DNA from: Myxococcales bacterium
GTDB lineage: Bacteria; Myxococcota_A; UBA9042; JABWCM01
Reading direction: 5' to 3'
Assembly (NCBI GenBank): GCA_013360285.1
Contig: JABWCM010000058.1
Coordinates: 1 to 61,566, forward strand
Length of the DNA stretch: 61,566 bases
This document shows, piece by piece, positions 18,221-26,835 of this stretch (position 1 is its first letter; each line of letters begins with the position of its first letter). The notes below the pieces were generated by a model. That model was not told where the DNA came from. It saw only the letters and a program-made list of their open reading frames with translations, and ran no database searches. A program made the position numbers and the translations under genes.

Positions 18221-19174
18221 TCATCGAGCAGCAGCACACCGTTGCTCGATCAATTCCAGCACGTTGAACTCGATGCATACTCCATTGAGGGCATTGATTT
18301 CTTGGACTCCCGTAGGACTTGTAACGTTAACTTCAGTAAGATAGTCACCAATTACGTCCAATCCAACAAAATACAGACCTCGGTTTTTGAATTCCGGCTC
18401 CAACCTGCGACAAATTTCCAAATCGCGCGGCGTCAGTTCACTGGCGACGCATACCCCTCCTACATGGATATTCCCCCGCAACTCACCAGCGGGGGGCATC
18501 CGTGCAGTCGCTCCAAGCGGTTTGCCGTCCACAACAATAATTCGTTTATCACCGTGCGTACGTATTTCCGGAATGTATCGTTGCACCAACGCATATCTAC
18601 GACCGTGTCCGGTCACTGCCTCGATAATCGCATTCAGATTTTGGTCACCATGCGACAACAGAAACACTCCCTCCCCTCCGGCACCATCCAGCGGTTTGAT
18701 GACCACCTGTCCTCCTTGCTCACTTAAAAACGCCTTAATCTGGTCGGCGTGCCCGGTAACCAAAGAAGGTGGCACCAGATCTGTAAAACGAAGTGCAAAC
18801 AGCTTTTCATTGGCGTCGCGTAAACTTTGGGGGCGGTTCATGACGAAGGTCGTGTTCCTAACAGCTTCAAGCAAGTAGGTAGCAAAGATATACGCCATGT
18901 CGAACGGCGGATCACGGCGCATTAAAACGCACTGAAATGAGTCCAGAGAGCGCGAAATCGGCTCTCCCAGTGAAAAAGGGCGATGACGAACACGGGCGAC
19001 GGACAGCCTTGAGCAGCGCGCGAATGGCCTGCCGTCTTGCATTGATAAGTCGGTGGCGAGACAATGGAAATTTCGGTGTCCACGTCGTTGTGCTTCTAGT
19101 TGAAATACAAAGGTTGTATCCTTGTCGATAGAAACTGTTGTCATCGGATCCATGACGTACAAAATGTCCAACAC
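18221..19174 (-). CDS. gshB: Glutathione synthetase
   Basis: 317 aa, matching the 315-320 aa of Proteobacterial GshB. Joins gamma-glutamylcysteine and glycine with ATP. The start is GTG at 19174, preceded by GAGGAGG with 5-base spacing; the frame stays open to 19771 but the extra sequence overlaps dapF and is not GshB-like. Characteristic pieces: YVMDPMTTVSIDKDTTFVFQ at the N-terminus, LMRRDPPFDMAYIFATYLLE, NRPQSLRDANEKLF, the ATP-grasp loop KPLDGAGGEGVF, DKRIIVVDGKPLGATARMP and the metal-binding end LDVIGDYLTEVNVTSPTG. It implies glutathione use. No gshA lies nearby. Confidence 0.96.
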   Translation of the reverse strand: MLDILYVMDPMTTVSIDKDTTFVFQLEAQRRGHRNFHCLATDLSMQDGRPFARCSRLSVARVRHRPFSLGEPISRSLDSFQCVLMRRDPPFDMAYIFATYLLEAVRNTTFVMNRPQSLRDANEKLFALRFTDLVPPSLVTGHADQIKAFLSEQGGQVVIKPLDGAGGEGVFLLSHGDQNLNAIIEAVTGHGRRYALVQRYIPEIRTHGDKRIIVVDGKPLGATARMPPAGELRGNIHVGGVCVASELTPRDLEICRRLEPEFKNRGLYFVGLDVIGDYLTEVNVTSPTGVQEINALNGVCIEFNVLELIEQRCAAAR

Positions 19175-19312
19175 GTTAACCTCCTCGGATATCGGTGTCC
19201 CCTTGAACAACCATTTTTGGCAAATTTCACCGGAAATCGTCCACGCTATGACAACCTGCCAACAAATCGCCGTCCGTTGCACGACGACGGCTGAGTCGGC
19301 CATCATACAACC

Positions 19313-20173
19313 ATGACCACATTCTACAAAGCCCACGGACTCGGTAATGATTTCATTGTTTTTTGTGACGCTGACGTTGCAACGGCCAACCTGACCACAC
19401 TCGCGATGACCTTGTGTGATAGACATCGTGGTATTGGTGGAGACGGACTCTTGCTCCTCGGAGTTGGTCAAAATCCAGCAGATGTCAGCATGCGCGTTCT
19501 GAACTCCGACGGCTCCGAACCCGAAATGTGCGGAAACGGCATTCGCTGCGCCGTTAAGGTTTGTGTAGAGAAACTCGGTATCACATCGAACCCTGTGCGC
19601 GTGTCGACACGAGCTGGACTCATGACTTGTGCGTGGGGTCCTTCTACTGGTCACAGTGTCCAATGGGTGTCTGTCGATATGGGAGAAGCAATCGTCGGCC
19701 CGCACATCGCCCAAGTGACATCGATCATCAATACAGATACCGCACTCGCCGTGGATATCGGAAATCCTCATGTGGCACTGTTTGGCGAATTTTCCCTAGA
19801 AACGATCTGTCAATTGGGCCCAAGGATTCAGGCATTACCGGTCTTTCCCAAGGGTGTGAACGTCAACTTTGCAACAATGGTATCCGTTGCTCCTGACACC
19901 GACGCTACGGAAATTCAACTCACAGTATTCGAACGTGGTGCCGGCTTGACGTTAGCCTGCGGTACGGGCGCCTGCGCAACTACCGCCGCCGCCGCGTACA
20001 AAAAATGGCTACCATTGGGTAAACCGATCACCGTGACACTCCCCGGCGGAAATCTATTTATTGAAGTCAACCAGACCGACCGTTCTCCCGACAATCGATT
20101 CCGCGTCACCATGACGGGACCCGCGGAGATTGTTTATCAGGGAACGGTAGAGGATTCTTTTCTGATGGTATGA
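19313..20173 (+). CDS. dapF: Diaminopimelate epimerase
   Basis: 286 aa. Interconverts LL- and meso-diaminopimelate in lysine and peptidoglycan synthesis. Both catalytic cysteines are in their motifs: EMCGNGIRC in the first half and ACGTGACAT in the second; KAHGLGNDFIV opens the protein as in all DapF. Length is normal (270-290). It is transcribed divergently from gshB across 138 bp, which must hold both promoters. The ATG at 19313 lacks a clear Shine-Dalgarno sequence. No other lysine gene is near. Confidence 0.97.
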   Translation: MTTFYKAHGLGNDFIVFCDADVATANLTTLAMTLCDRHRGIGGDGLLLLGVGQNPADVSMRVLNSDGSEPEMCGNGIRCAVKVCVEKLGITSNPVRVSTRAGLMTCAWGPSTGHSVQWVSVDMGEAIVGPHIAQVTSIINTDTALAVDIGNPHVALFGEFSLETICQLGPRIQALPVFPKGVNVNFATMVSVAPDTDATEIQLTVFERGAGLTLACGTGACATTAAAAYKKWLPLGKPITVTLPGGNLFIEVNQTDRSPDNRFRVTMTGPAEIVYQGTVEDSFLMV

Positions 20174-20190
20174 AGTAGAAGCTTCGGCCG

Positions 20191-20397
20191 TTGACCAAAC
20201 AACCAAAACGTAGACAGCGGGCGACGCGAATTACAGTTCGCGATGGTCTACGAATATTATTTCGTAAAACTACCGTAGGAAAATCGCCATATCTTACGTT
20301 TTCTGCACCGAAGCTTGGTCCGCAGCCGTTTTTGACCTTCAACGAATTTGGTGTGGGTGACCAGCAACTCGTTATATTAACAGAACAACATATTTAG
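20191..20397 (+). CDS. Possible small basic protein (weak)
   Basis: A 68-codon frame starting with TTG, 17 bp after the dapF stop, begins with a basic stretch (KQPKRRQRATR) and then looks protein-like. Codon choice resembles the neighbours, but no good ribosome site is visible and no family is recognised. It may equally be a chance frame in a 239-bp gap between convergent genes. Confidence 0.3.
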   Translation: MTKQPKRRQRATRITVRDGLRILFRKTTVGKSPYLTFSAPKLGPQPFLTFNEFGVGDQQLVILTEQHI

Positions 20398-20412
20398 TTA
20401 GCGGTGCACAAA

Positions 20413-21072
20413 TCAATCGTCCATACCTTGTCGGTCTTTTTTGCGGGATGCTTTGACCATTACCAACCCGCCGTTGGCACCTGGGACACCGCCTTCCAAC
20501 AACACCAGGTTACGTGTGCCGTCGACTCCGACAACGCGGATATTCTGCACAGTTATCCGTGAATTACCATGTTGGCCGGCCATTCGTTTTCCCTTCATCA
20601 CGCGTCCCGGATAGGTATGCATACCGATCGACCCACCGTGGCGAAAATATTCGTGGCACCCGTGCCCACCTGGCGTACCGAGCATATTGTGGCGCTTCAT
20701 AACGCCAGTGAATCCTTTCCCTTTGGAAGTCCCAACAACGTCCACGAAATCTCCTACCTGGAACATTTCGCAGGTCAACTCATCGCCAACAGCAACATCA
20801 TCAAGAAAATGCTGAGGCATACGAAACTCCCGAATTACCCGTTTCGGAGTAATTCCAGCATGTTTGAACTTTCCTAATTCCGGTCGAGTCAGCTTTTTTT
20901 CCTCTATGTCCTCAAATGCTTCAACTAGCGCGCCGTAGCCATCCTTTCCGTTCTCAGACTTGACCTGCAATACGGTGCAGGGGCCTACGCGCAACACGGT
21001 GACACCCATCCTGCGACCCTCGTGATCAAACACCTGGGTCATACCAACTTTTCTACCAATTAAACCGCGCAT
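20413..21072 (-). CDS. rplC: 50S ribosomal protein L3
   Basis: 219 aa, full length. N-terminal RGLIGRKVGMTQVFDHEGRRM and the loop region EYFRHGGSIGMHTYPGR, then KGKRMAGQHGNSRITVQN, are diagnostic. L3 binds 23S rRNA domain VI and nucleates 50S assembly. Residues after GSIG (MHTYPG) differ from the QNQTPG seen in E. coli, so the methylated Gln is absent. GGAG lies 6 bases before the ATG. Unusually, rplC stands alone: no rpsJ, rplD or rplW is adjacent; dapF lies on one side and the GltJ-like gene on the other. It is either a displaced sole copy or a second copy. Confidence 0.96.
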   Translation of the reverse strand: MRGLIGRKVGMTQVFDHEGRRMGVTVLRVGPCTVLQVKSENGKDGYGALVEAFEDIEEKKLTRPELGKFKHAGITPKRVIREFRMPQHFLDDVAVGDELTCEMFQVGDFVDVVGTSKGKGFTGVMKRHNMLGTPGGHGCHEYFRHGGSIGMHTYPGRVMKGKRMAGQHGNSRITVQNIRVVGVDGTRNLVLLEGGVPGANGGLVMVKASRKKDRQGMDD

Positions 21073-21338
21073 TATGTACTCCGTAAAGTGGATTCCTAGC
21101 CCACTTGTCAGATTAAGATTGACATCCGCAGACCAGGCCGCGGAGGCGGGACCGTATCAGACGCTTGACGGCGGGTCAACCGAAGACAACCCGATGTCCA
21201 AATTCGCCAGCGATGCACCAATCCAGTGATCATTGGTGGCGATACCCATTCTTTCGGTACGATTTCAAGTGGGCGTAAGTGTGACCATATGGGGAGGAAA
21301 AACGTAGATTTACAAATCCGCAGGAACTCGCCGGTCGT

Positions 21339-23327
21339 TTAGTTAACGCGGAAAGGAATGTCGATCGTCTGGCTGGCGTCCTGAAATTGGGGAAATTTCA
21401 TGCCTCGCAGCGCGCCCTCGATACAATTGACCATCTGCGCATTGCCGCCACTCGTCACAGAGGCGTTGGTAACGTTTCCAGAACCCGACACCGTTACACG
21501 GGTCGAAACAACCGCAGCACCGTCCGCCCCTCCACCATGGTTCTTATAACAGTTAATCACTTTACCTGAGTAGTTTCGGACGACTTTACGCACGTCACTC
21601 GATTTCAGGTCTTTTGGTAATGAACTGCCGGAATCAGCGACTTCCGGCGAAGCATTGGTTGGGGTTGGCGCCGGGTTTTTCTGCGCACTGTTCAACCCCG
21701 CAAGCAAAGCGTTGGCGGCTGTCGCCTCTTGGGAAGTTTTCTGAACCACCTTCGGAGTATCTTGCGGCGGCTGATTTGCGGTTTTCTGCACGACATCCTT
21801 CATTTCCGTTGCTTTGTCCTTCACTTCCGCCTTTTTTGTATCTACTTTTCCCTGTCTATCTTGTTTTGCCGTCGTTTGTTCCGGTGTTTTTCCCTGCTCG
21901 GTCGGTGTCGGCTGCGCGGTTTCGGCCGCCATTTCTGGTGGTTGTTTGGCCGCTGCCGCTGCCGCTGCCGCTGCCGCTTGGTCGGCCGCCATCTTTTTCA
22001 TCTGTTCTTCAGCAACTTTCTTCGCAGCCTCTGCCTCAAGGCGAGCCGCCTCTGCAGTTTTTGCGGCCGTCTCAGCCAATTTCTGAGCCTCCTCTTGACG
22101 CGCGGTTAATTCTGCCGCCTTCCGTGCTGCTTCAGCTTCAGACTCCGCTTTTGCACGATTCGCTTCTGCCACCGCCAGTTCTGCTTCACGCTGTTGTGGC
22201 TGAATGACAAAGAAAAAGACCGCTGCTCCGGCGACCAAAAGCACCAACAGTGCGATGACACCATACAAGGGCCCATTTGACTTTTTCTTGATAATAATTG
22301 GTGCAGCCGCTCCCTCCTTTAGTCGTGTATCAAATGCTCCTTCCGTCTCGGAAGCTGCCGACGCCGCACCAAAGTCGCCAAAAAGATCACCTGCCGTTTG
22401 AAGCGAAGCTTTTGCTTTCGATTCCCGACGCGCGACTGCCCGGATGTCGATCAACCCGCTGTCGGACGTGTGCTCCGCTGCAGAACCTGATGCCTGTTGC
22501 TTCTTCTTCGTGTCCAACTCGTCCAGCGAAAACAACACGGACGATTCTCTGCGCTGATGCAACATCGTTTTTTCCGACTGCTGACTTTTGTCGTCCACGG
22601 CAAAAAAACCACCGCCACCGCTATCTTGTGCTGCGGGTCGAGCGGCCTGCGGCTCGTCATCTTCGTCGGAAAACAAACTTGATAACGTAGCGGCGGCAGA
22701 CTGTTTGTCATCTTGCAGCTTTGTCGTCTGCGTTGAGGCGGCACCAGGCCGCATGTCGGCAAAGGACTCCATTGGCACAACCGTTGTACGCGCCGTTTCG
22801 TCAACAGTCGGCGTTACAACGGAAATGACCGAACGTTGAGCAAGCTCACGTTGCACTTCCTCGGGAAGGGTATACTGAACAAAAGTCGGGTCATGGTCAT
22901 CTAAGTCATCTGTAACCATGTCGTCCGATGTGAGCGACCGAACATCCGCGGTTGCTGACCCGATGGCGGCAACAACATCTTGAAATCCCTCGACATCGCC
23001 AAATCGCCGCCAGTCGGCATATCCCTGGCGCCAAACAAATGTATCGGCGTTCGCGTCCCCCTGCTCCACGTGAGCAATCAGGACATCTTTGGTCACAGGC
23101 CCGATTTGTTCCCCATCGACGACCATGTACCAACCATCGTCCGGTACTGACGACAAACCATTTTTCTGCGCGGCGGATTTACCCGCATCGGTTCCACCGT
23201 CCAGCCCTTGTACCACAATAGGAGTCGCGCATTTTTTACACTTGATCCGAAAAGTTTTGCCCTTTCCGCGTACCTTGTCGTCCCCGATCGAATAACGAGC
23301 CCCGCAATTGCTGCAACTCAAGTTCAT
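21339..23327 (-). CDS. GltJ/AgmX-like protein: zinc ribbon, GYF_2, coiled coil, TonB-type C-terminus
   Basis: 662 aa, close to the size of Myxococcus GltJ as I recall it. Residues 1-40 are an MJ0042-type zinc ribbon (C5, C8, C30, C33). Residues about 64-118 are a GYF_2 domain (WYMVVDGEQIGPVTKDVLIAHV...FVWRQGYADWRRF). A disordered linker follows, then one membrane helix (about 353-376), an Ala/Glu/Lys coiled coil (about 378-460), a Pro/Gln/Thr linker and a C-terminal AgmX/PglI-type domain (VINCYKN... MVNCIEGALRGMKFPQF) that resembles TonB ends. In Myxococcus, GltJ spans the inner membrane and links cytoplasmic MglA/AglZ to the periplasmic gliding complex. That role here is inference, as no other glt or agl genes are in view. 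Confidence 0.85.
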   Translation of the reverse strand: MNLSCSNCGARYSIGDDKVRGKGKTFRIKCKKCATPIVVQGLDGGTDAGKSAAQKNGLSSVPDDGWYMVVDGEQIGPVTKDVLIAHVEQGDANADTFVWRQGYADWRRFGDVEGFQDVVAAIGSATADVRSLTSDDMVTDDLDDHDPTFVQYTLPEEVQRELAQRSVISVVTPTVDETARTTVVPMESFADMRPGAASTQTTKLQDDKQSAAATLSSLFSDEDDEPQAARPAAQDSGGGGFFAVDDKSQQSEKTMLHQRRESSVLFSLDELDTKKKQQASGSAAEHTSDSGLIDIRAVARRESKAKASLQTAGDLFGDFGAASAASETEGAFDTRLKEGAAAPIIIKKKSNGPLYGVIALLVLLVAGAAVFFFVIQPQQREAELAVAEANRAKAESEAEAARKAAELTARQEEAQKLAETAAKTAEAARLEAEAAKKVAEEQMKKMAADQAAAAAAAAAAKQPPEMAAETAQPTPTEQGKTPEQTTAKQDRQGKVDTKKAEVKDKATEMKDVVQKTANQPPQDTPKVVQKTSQEATAANALLAGLNSAQKNPAPTPTNASPEVADSGSSLPKDLKSSDVRKVVRNYSGKVINCYKNHGGGADGAAVVSTRVTVSGSGNVTNASVTSGGNAQMVNCIEGALRGMKFPQFQDASQTIDIPFRVN

Positions 23328-23605
23328 TCTGTGTCGCTCCCGCGCCGTTTGTTCAGTGTACTTTCAGGGTGTTCTATGTGTTTGTGTGCATCAATACGCC
23401 AGTCGGCATCGACTTCACCCACAGTCCTCGCCAAAGAATCGCCGCTCTATGCCACCGAGGCATTGCCGCAATGGCTTTAAGGACGAAACAAATGCCAACA
23501 TCTTGCGCCGAACCCGCATCCCCCAACACCATACCCGGCCATCAATTATAAAAAACCTGCGGGACGGCTGGCAACGGGTGTTATCTCGGCTTCGGTTTCA
23601 AACCC

Positions 23606-24901
23606 ATGCTGTCGTTGTTCCCGGAGCAAACGGGGGTTGGCCACCTCCAGAGAGTGGTGTATAAGCTGCAAAGCGCCCGGTTTGGCTCCATTCCGTCGGT
23701 GCGTTTCCTTCGGTCGCATCTGGCCGGTCCCGAAATGAATGTTAAGGGAGTCATGGGTAAGTTTACGCTGGCGGATATTGAAGGCGCATTGCTCCTGCTC
23801 GGCGGTGGCGCGGTTGTCAACTGGCACCGTTTGAGTTTCGGCTCTCGCGAAGAAATTCGTACGTTTTTGAAAACGAACGAACACGATCTGGACCGGAAAG
23901 AAGACGAGGAAAGAATCCGCACGTTGATTCACGAATCCGTTCAGTACATTCGGCGTACGTTTGCCTATGAGTTCCCTTTGGAAGTTTCGAATCCGAACAC
24001 GGTCGAAGACCTTTTCTTACTCTGTGCGAGCCGCGATGCGTACCAAAAGCTCGCGTGTATGACGCTGAAGGTAGTACACGTCCTCAATCACCTGCAGGCA
24101 CAGGAACTTCGGTATGTACTGCCAATTTCCGACCAGACATTGTTTTCCATTGCGGAGCAAAAAGTAACATCCTGTGTCGACGCGCTCATCACGAGCGGCG
24201 TTCCCGTTTTTGAATATAAAGCCAGCCGCAAAACAGCCGACAGCCTCCTTACCAAAGTGCTCAGCAAACGGCGCACAACAGCCGAACCTATTTTTGATAA
24301 GCTAAGGTTTCGAGTTGTAACGGAAAGATATCAAGATCTGGTGCCCACATTGTTCTTCCTGTTGCGCAACCTGATCCCGTTTAATCACGTCATCGCCGAA
24401 GAAAGCAGAAATGATGTACTTCCTCCTGACGAAGTTCTGAACGCAGAGCCGGAATTGGTCGGCCGAATTGCGACGATTCAGTCCGGTTTACCCCTTGATT
24501 CGGCGCAGCATCCCACGTTTGCGTTCCGGGAAAAACGCCGAAATAATCCCTTTTCGTCCGATGACTACCGTGTAATTAACTTTGTTGTCGATCTCCCGGT
24601 TCGTGTTGCATCGTTGTTGCGTGATCTCGGCCCCAAAGCACCGCAACATCTGGGCCGTATCGTGTTCGTGATGGTGGAGTTTCAACTATATGACAAACAA
24701 ACTTACCAAAATAACGAACTGGGAACGGCGAGCCACCAGGTTTATAAGAACCGTCAGCGACAAATCGTACTACAGCGCCTTGTACGCAGCATGCCCGTTT
24801 ATCTCCATGGAGAATCGTTCGTTACGGCTGATATCGAAGGCAAACCAAGCGAAATACCGGGTAATCCGGAAGTTAATAACGCAACAACTACGGATCTGTG
24901 A
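23606..24901 (+). CDS. TIGR04552-like protein with a divergent RelA/SpoT-type domain
   Basis: 431 aa from the ATG at 23606; weaker alternatives at 23735 and 23753. The opening [24 protein letters not shown] recalls a conserved deltaproteobacterial family (TIGR04552 from memory). Residues about 205-385 follow the RelA/SpoT synthetase layout: a basic segment ([15 protein letters not shown], 207-221), DKLRFRVV (231-238), [12 protein letters not shown] (319-330, where RelA has GYRSLH) and VEFQLYDKQ...[12 protein letters not shown] (357-382, where RelA has EIQIRT...AEHG..H..YK). So it is probably a nucleotidyltransferase-fold protein; whether it makes a nucleotide is unknown. Its stop overlaps the trpB start by one base. 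Confidence 0.75.
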   Translation: MLSLFPEQTGVGHLQRVVYKLQSARFGSIPSVRFLRSHLAGPEMNVKGVMGKFTLADIEGALLLLGGGAVVNWHRLSFGSREEIRTFLKTNEHDLDRKEDEERIRTLIHESVQYIRRTFAYEFPLEVSNPNTVEDLFLLCASRDAYQKLACMTLKVVHVLNHLQAQELRYVLPISDQTLFSIAEQKVTSCVDALITSGVPVFEYKASRKTADSLLTKVLSKRRTTAEPIFDKLRFRVVTERYQDLVPTLFFLLRNLIPFNHVIAEESRNDVLPPDEVLNAEPELVGRIATIQSGLPLDSAQHPTFAFREKRRNNPFSSDDYRVINFVVDLPVRVASLLRDLGPKAPQHLGRIVFVMVEFQLYDKQTYQNNELGTASHQVYKNRQRQIVLQRLVRSMPVYLHGESFVTADIEGKPSEIPGNPEVNNATTTDL

Positions 24902-26127
24902 TGCAGTCTAACCCAGTTTCAACTAATTTAATGACAGGTTTTCCCGATGAACGCGGACACTTTGGACCATACGGTGGCACTTTCGTCGCCGAAACGCTGG
25001 TTTCTGCACTGGAAGACCTCGCCAACGCCTGGAAACAAGTTGTTCCAACCGAATCATTCCAAAAAGAGTTCCGGGAACTGCTTGAGTCTTACGCAGGCCG
25101 CCCAACGCGGATCACATTCGCCAAAAGACTAACGGATTATGCAAACGGTGGACGTATTTATCTAAAAAGAGAAGACCTTCTTCATACCGGTGCCCACAAA
25201 ATTAACAACTGTATCGGGCAAGCGTTGTTGGCAAAACACCTCGGAAAACGTCGTCTCATTGCGGAAACCGGTGCCGGGCAGCACGGAGTCGCTACCGCAA
25301 CAGTAGCCGCCCATTTCGGAATGCCTTGCACAGTGTTTATGGGCAAGAAGGACGTTGAAAGGCAACGTCTGAATGTGTTTCGGATGCGCCTTCTGGGGGC
25401 CGAAGTGCGGGCCGTTGACCAGGGAACACAAACCCTCAAAGATGCCCTCAACGAGGCACTACGCCATTGGGTAGCAACCGTTGACGACACATTTTATGTG
25501 ATCGGGTCGGTTGCCGGACCGCACCCCTACCCTGCGATGGTCCGCGACTTTCAATCGGTTATTGGGACCGAAGCAAGGGAACAAATGCTGACGTTGTTGG
25601 GCAAACTCCCCGATCTGCTCGTTGCGAGTGTCGGTGGCGGGAGCAATGCCATTGGGCTATTTTGGCCATTTTTGAACGATTCTGACGTGAAGATGATCGG
25701 AGTGGAAGCAGCAGGCACCGGCTTGAACACCGACCACCATGCTGCTACCCTCGCAAAAGGACGACTTGGTGTGCTTCATGGTACCATGAGTGTGGTGCTG
25801 CAGGACGAGTTTGGACAAACTCTCCCCACACACAGCATCAGCGCAGGTTTGGATTACCCGGGCGTAGGGCCGGAGCACGCTTGGTTACGCGAACAAGGGC
25901 GCGTACACTACGATACAATTACGGACCATGAAGCGCTCGAAGCATTTCAACTGACTGCGCAGCGAGAGGGTATCCTTCCAGCCCTCGAATCCTCCCACGC
26001 GATAGCATTTGCGTTGAAAGCCGCCTCGGAGCTTCCTAAGACAGCAACTGTTCTTGTTAATTTAAGTGGAAGGGGGGACAAGGACGTTCATACGGTCGCA
26101 AATGCACTAGGAATTTCAATTGACTAG
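24901..26127 (+). CDS. trpB: Tryptophan synthase beta chain
   Basis: 408 aa. Condenses indole with serine to tryptophan using PLP. The PLP lysine lies in [10 protein letters not shown], the phosphate loop is [10 protein letters not shown], and the family opening [13 protein letters not shown] is present; length is normal for TrpB1. The ATG at 24901 overlaps the TGA of the upstream gene (TGATG), indicating translational coupling; a GTG one codon upstream is possible. No trpA follows; the next gene is a carbonic-anhydrase-like protein beyond a repeat element. TrpA must be encoded elsewhere. Confidence 0.96.
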   Translation: MQSNPVSTNLMTGFPDERGHFGPYGGTFVAETLVSALEDLANAWKQVVPTESFQKEFRELLESYAGRPTRITFAKRLTDYANGGRIYLKREDLLHTGAHKINNCIGQALLAKHLGKRRLIAETGAGQHGVATATVAAHFGMPCTVFMGKKDVERQRLNVFRMRLLGAEVRAVDQGTQTLKDALNEALRHWVATVDDTFYVIGSVAGPHPYPAMVRDFQSVIGTEAREQMLTLLGKLPDLLVASVGGGSNAIGLFWPFLNDSDVKMIGVEAAGTGLNTDHHAATLAKGRLGVLHGTMSVVLQDEFGQTLPTHSISAGLDYPGVGPEHAWLREQGRVHYDTITDHEALEAFQLTAQREGILPALESSHAIAFALKAASELPKTATVLVNLSGRGDKDVHTVANALGISID

Positions 26128-26179
26128 CCCCTATCTCTCGCCACCCTTTGGACCCGAAAGTGGAGCTACACACACATTG

Positions 26180-26297
26180 GCTTTGAAAAAGTTGAGTAAT
26201 ATCGGGCATATTGCGAAGCCTATTCGGAGACAATGGGGCCAAAAGTGGCCGGAATTGGGGCACGTAGCTACTTTTTCACAGCCTCTGAGAGGGTGTT
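26180..26297. repeat. Dispersed palindromic element between trpB and the carbonic-anhydrase-like gene
   Basis: TTTGAAAAAGT on the left and ACTTTTTCACAG on the right form the arms. The core AATATCGGGCATATTGCG lies at 26191-26220. It ends in CTCTGAGAGGGTG only about 8 bases before the GGAGG ribosome site of the next gene. Confidence 0.75.
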
Positions 26298-26310
26298 CCA
26301 TGGAGGAAAA

Positions 26311-26826
26311 ATGGCACTGATTCTGCCCCATCACGGCGTATCGCCCAAAATTGCCATTGACGCTTTTGTTGCGCCAAATGCAACCATCATTGGTGACGTG
26401 GAAATCGGTGGCGAAGCGAGCGTGTGGTTCCAGACAGTAGTTCGTGGAGACGTCTATCCCATTCGGATCGGGCCCAGATCAAATATCCAAGACCTTTCCA
26501 TGGTCCACGTACGCACCAACAAGTATGCTACCATCTTGGAGGAAGACGTAACCGTTGGCCACTCCGTCACGTTGCACGGTTGCATTTTACGAGCAAGATG
26601 TTTGATCGGTATCGGCGCAATTGTATTGGATGGTGTAGAGGTGGGTGAAGACACCATTATCGCGGCAGGCAGCGTGATCACCCCGGGCACCATAATCCCC
26701 CCGAGGGTACTTGCAGTGGGTGCACCGTGCAAAGTGAAACGCGATTTAACAGAACAAGAAGTTGTTTCTCTGAAGGCGTCTGCCGAAAACTACGTGTTAC
26801 TTGCAAAAACCTATCGAAACGCCTAA
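26311..26826 (+). CDS. Gamma-carbonic-anhydrase-like hexapeptide-repeat protein
   Basis: 171 aa from the ATG at 26311, which has GGAGG 4-5 bases upstream. A left-handed beta-helix of hexapeptide repeats (PNATIIGDVEIGGEASVWFQTVVRGDVYPIRIG...) is followed by a C-terminal helix. Putative metal histidines are in MVHVRTNK, VGHSVTLHGC. This is the YrdA/PaaY/CaiE group: some members are Zn or Fe carbonic anhydrases, others thioesterase-like or of unknown activity. Only a cytoplasmic trimeric metalloprotein can be stated safely. It converges on the ABC operon with a 9-bp gap. Confidence 0.9.
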   Translation: MALILPHHGVSPKIAIDAFVAPNATIIGDVEIGGEASVWFQTVVRGDVYPIRIGPRSNIQDLSMVHVRTNKYATILEEDVTVGHSVTLHGCILRARCLIGIGAIVLDGVEVGEDTIIAAGSVITPGTIIPPRVLAVGAPCKVKRDLTEQEVVSLKASAENYVLLAKTYRNA

Positions 26827-26835
26827 ACGACCGCG

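Noticed and set aside
19175-19771. Upstream extension of gshB to 19771
   Set aside because: The extra 199 residues overlap dapF on the opposite strand and are not GshB-like; GTG at 19174 with GAGGAGG gives the normal 317 aa.
21614-22207. Long plus-strand frames opposite the GltJ-like gene
   Set aside because: They are Leu/Pro/Ser-rich antisense readings of the Ala/Glu/Lys-rich coiled coil.
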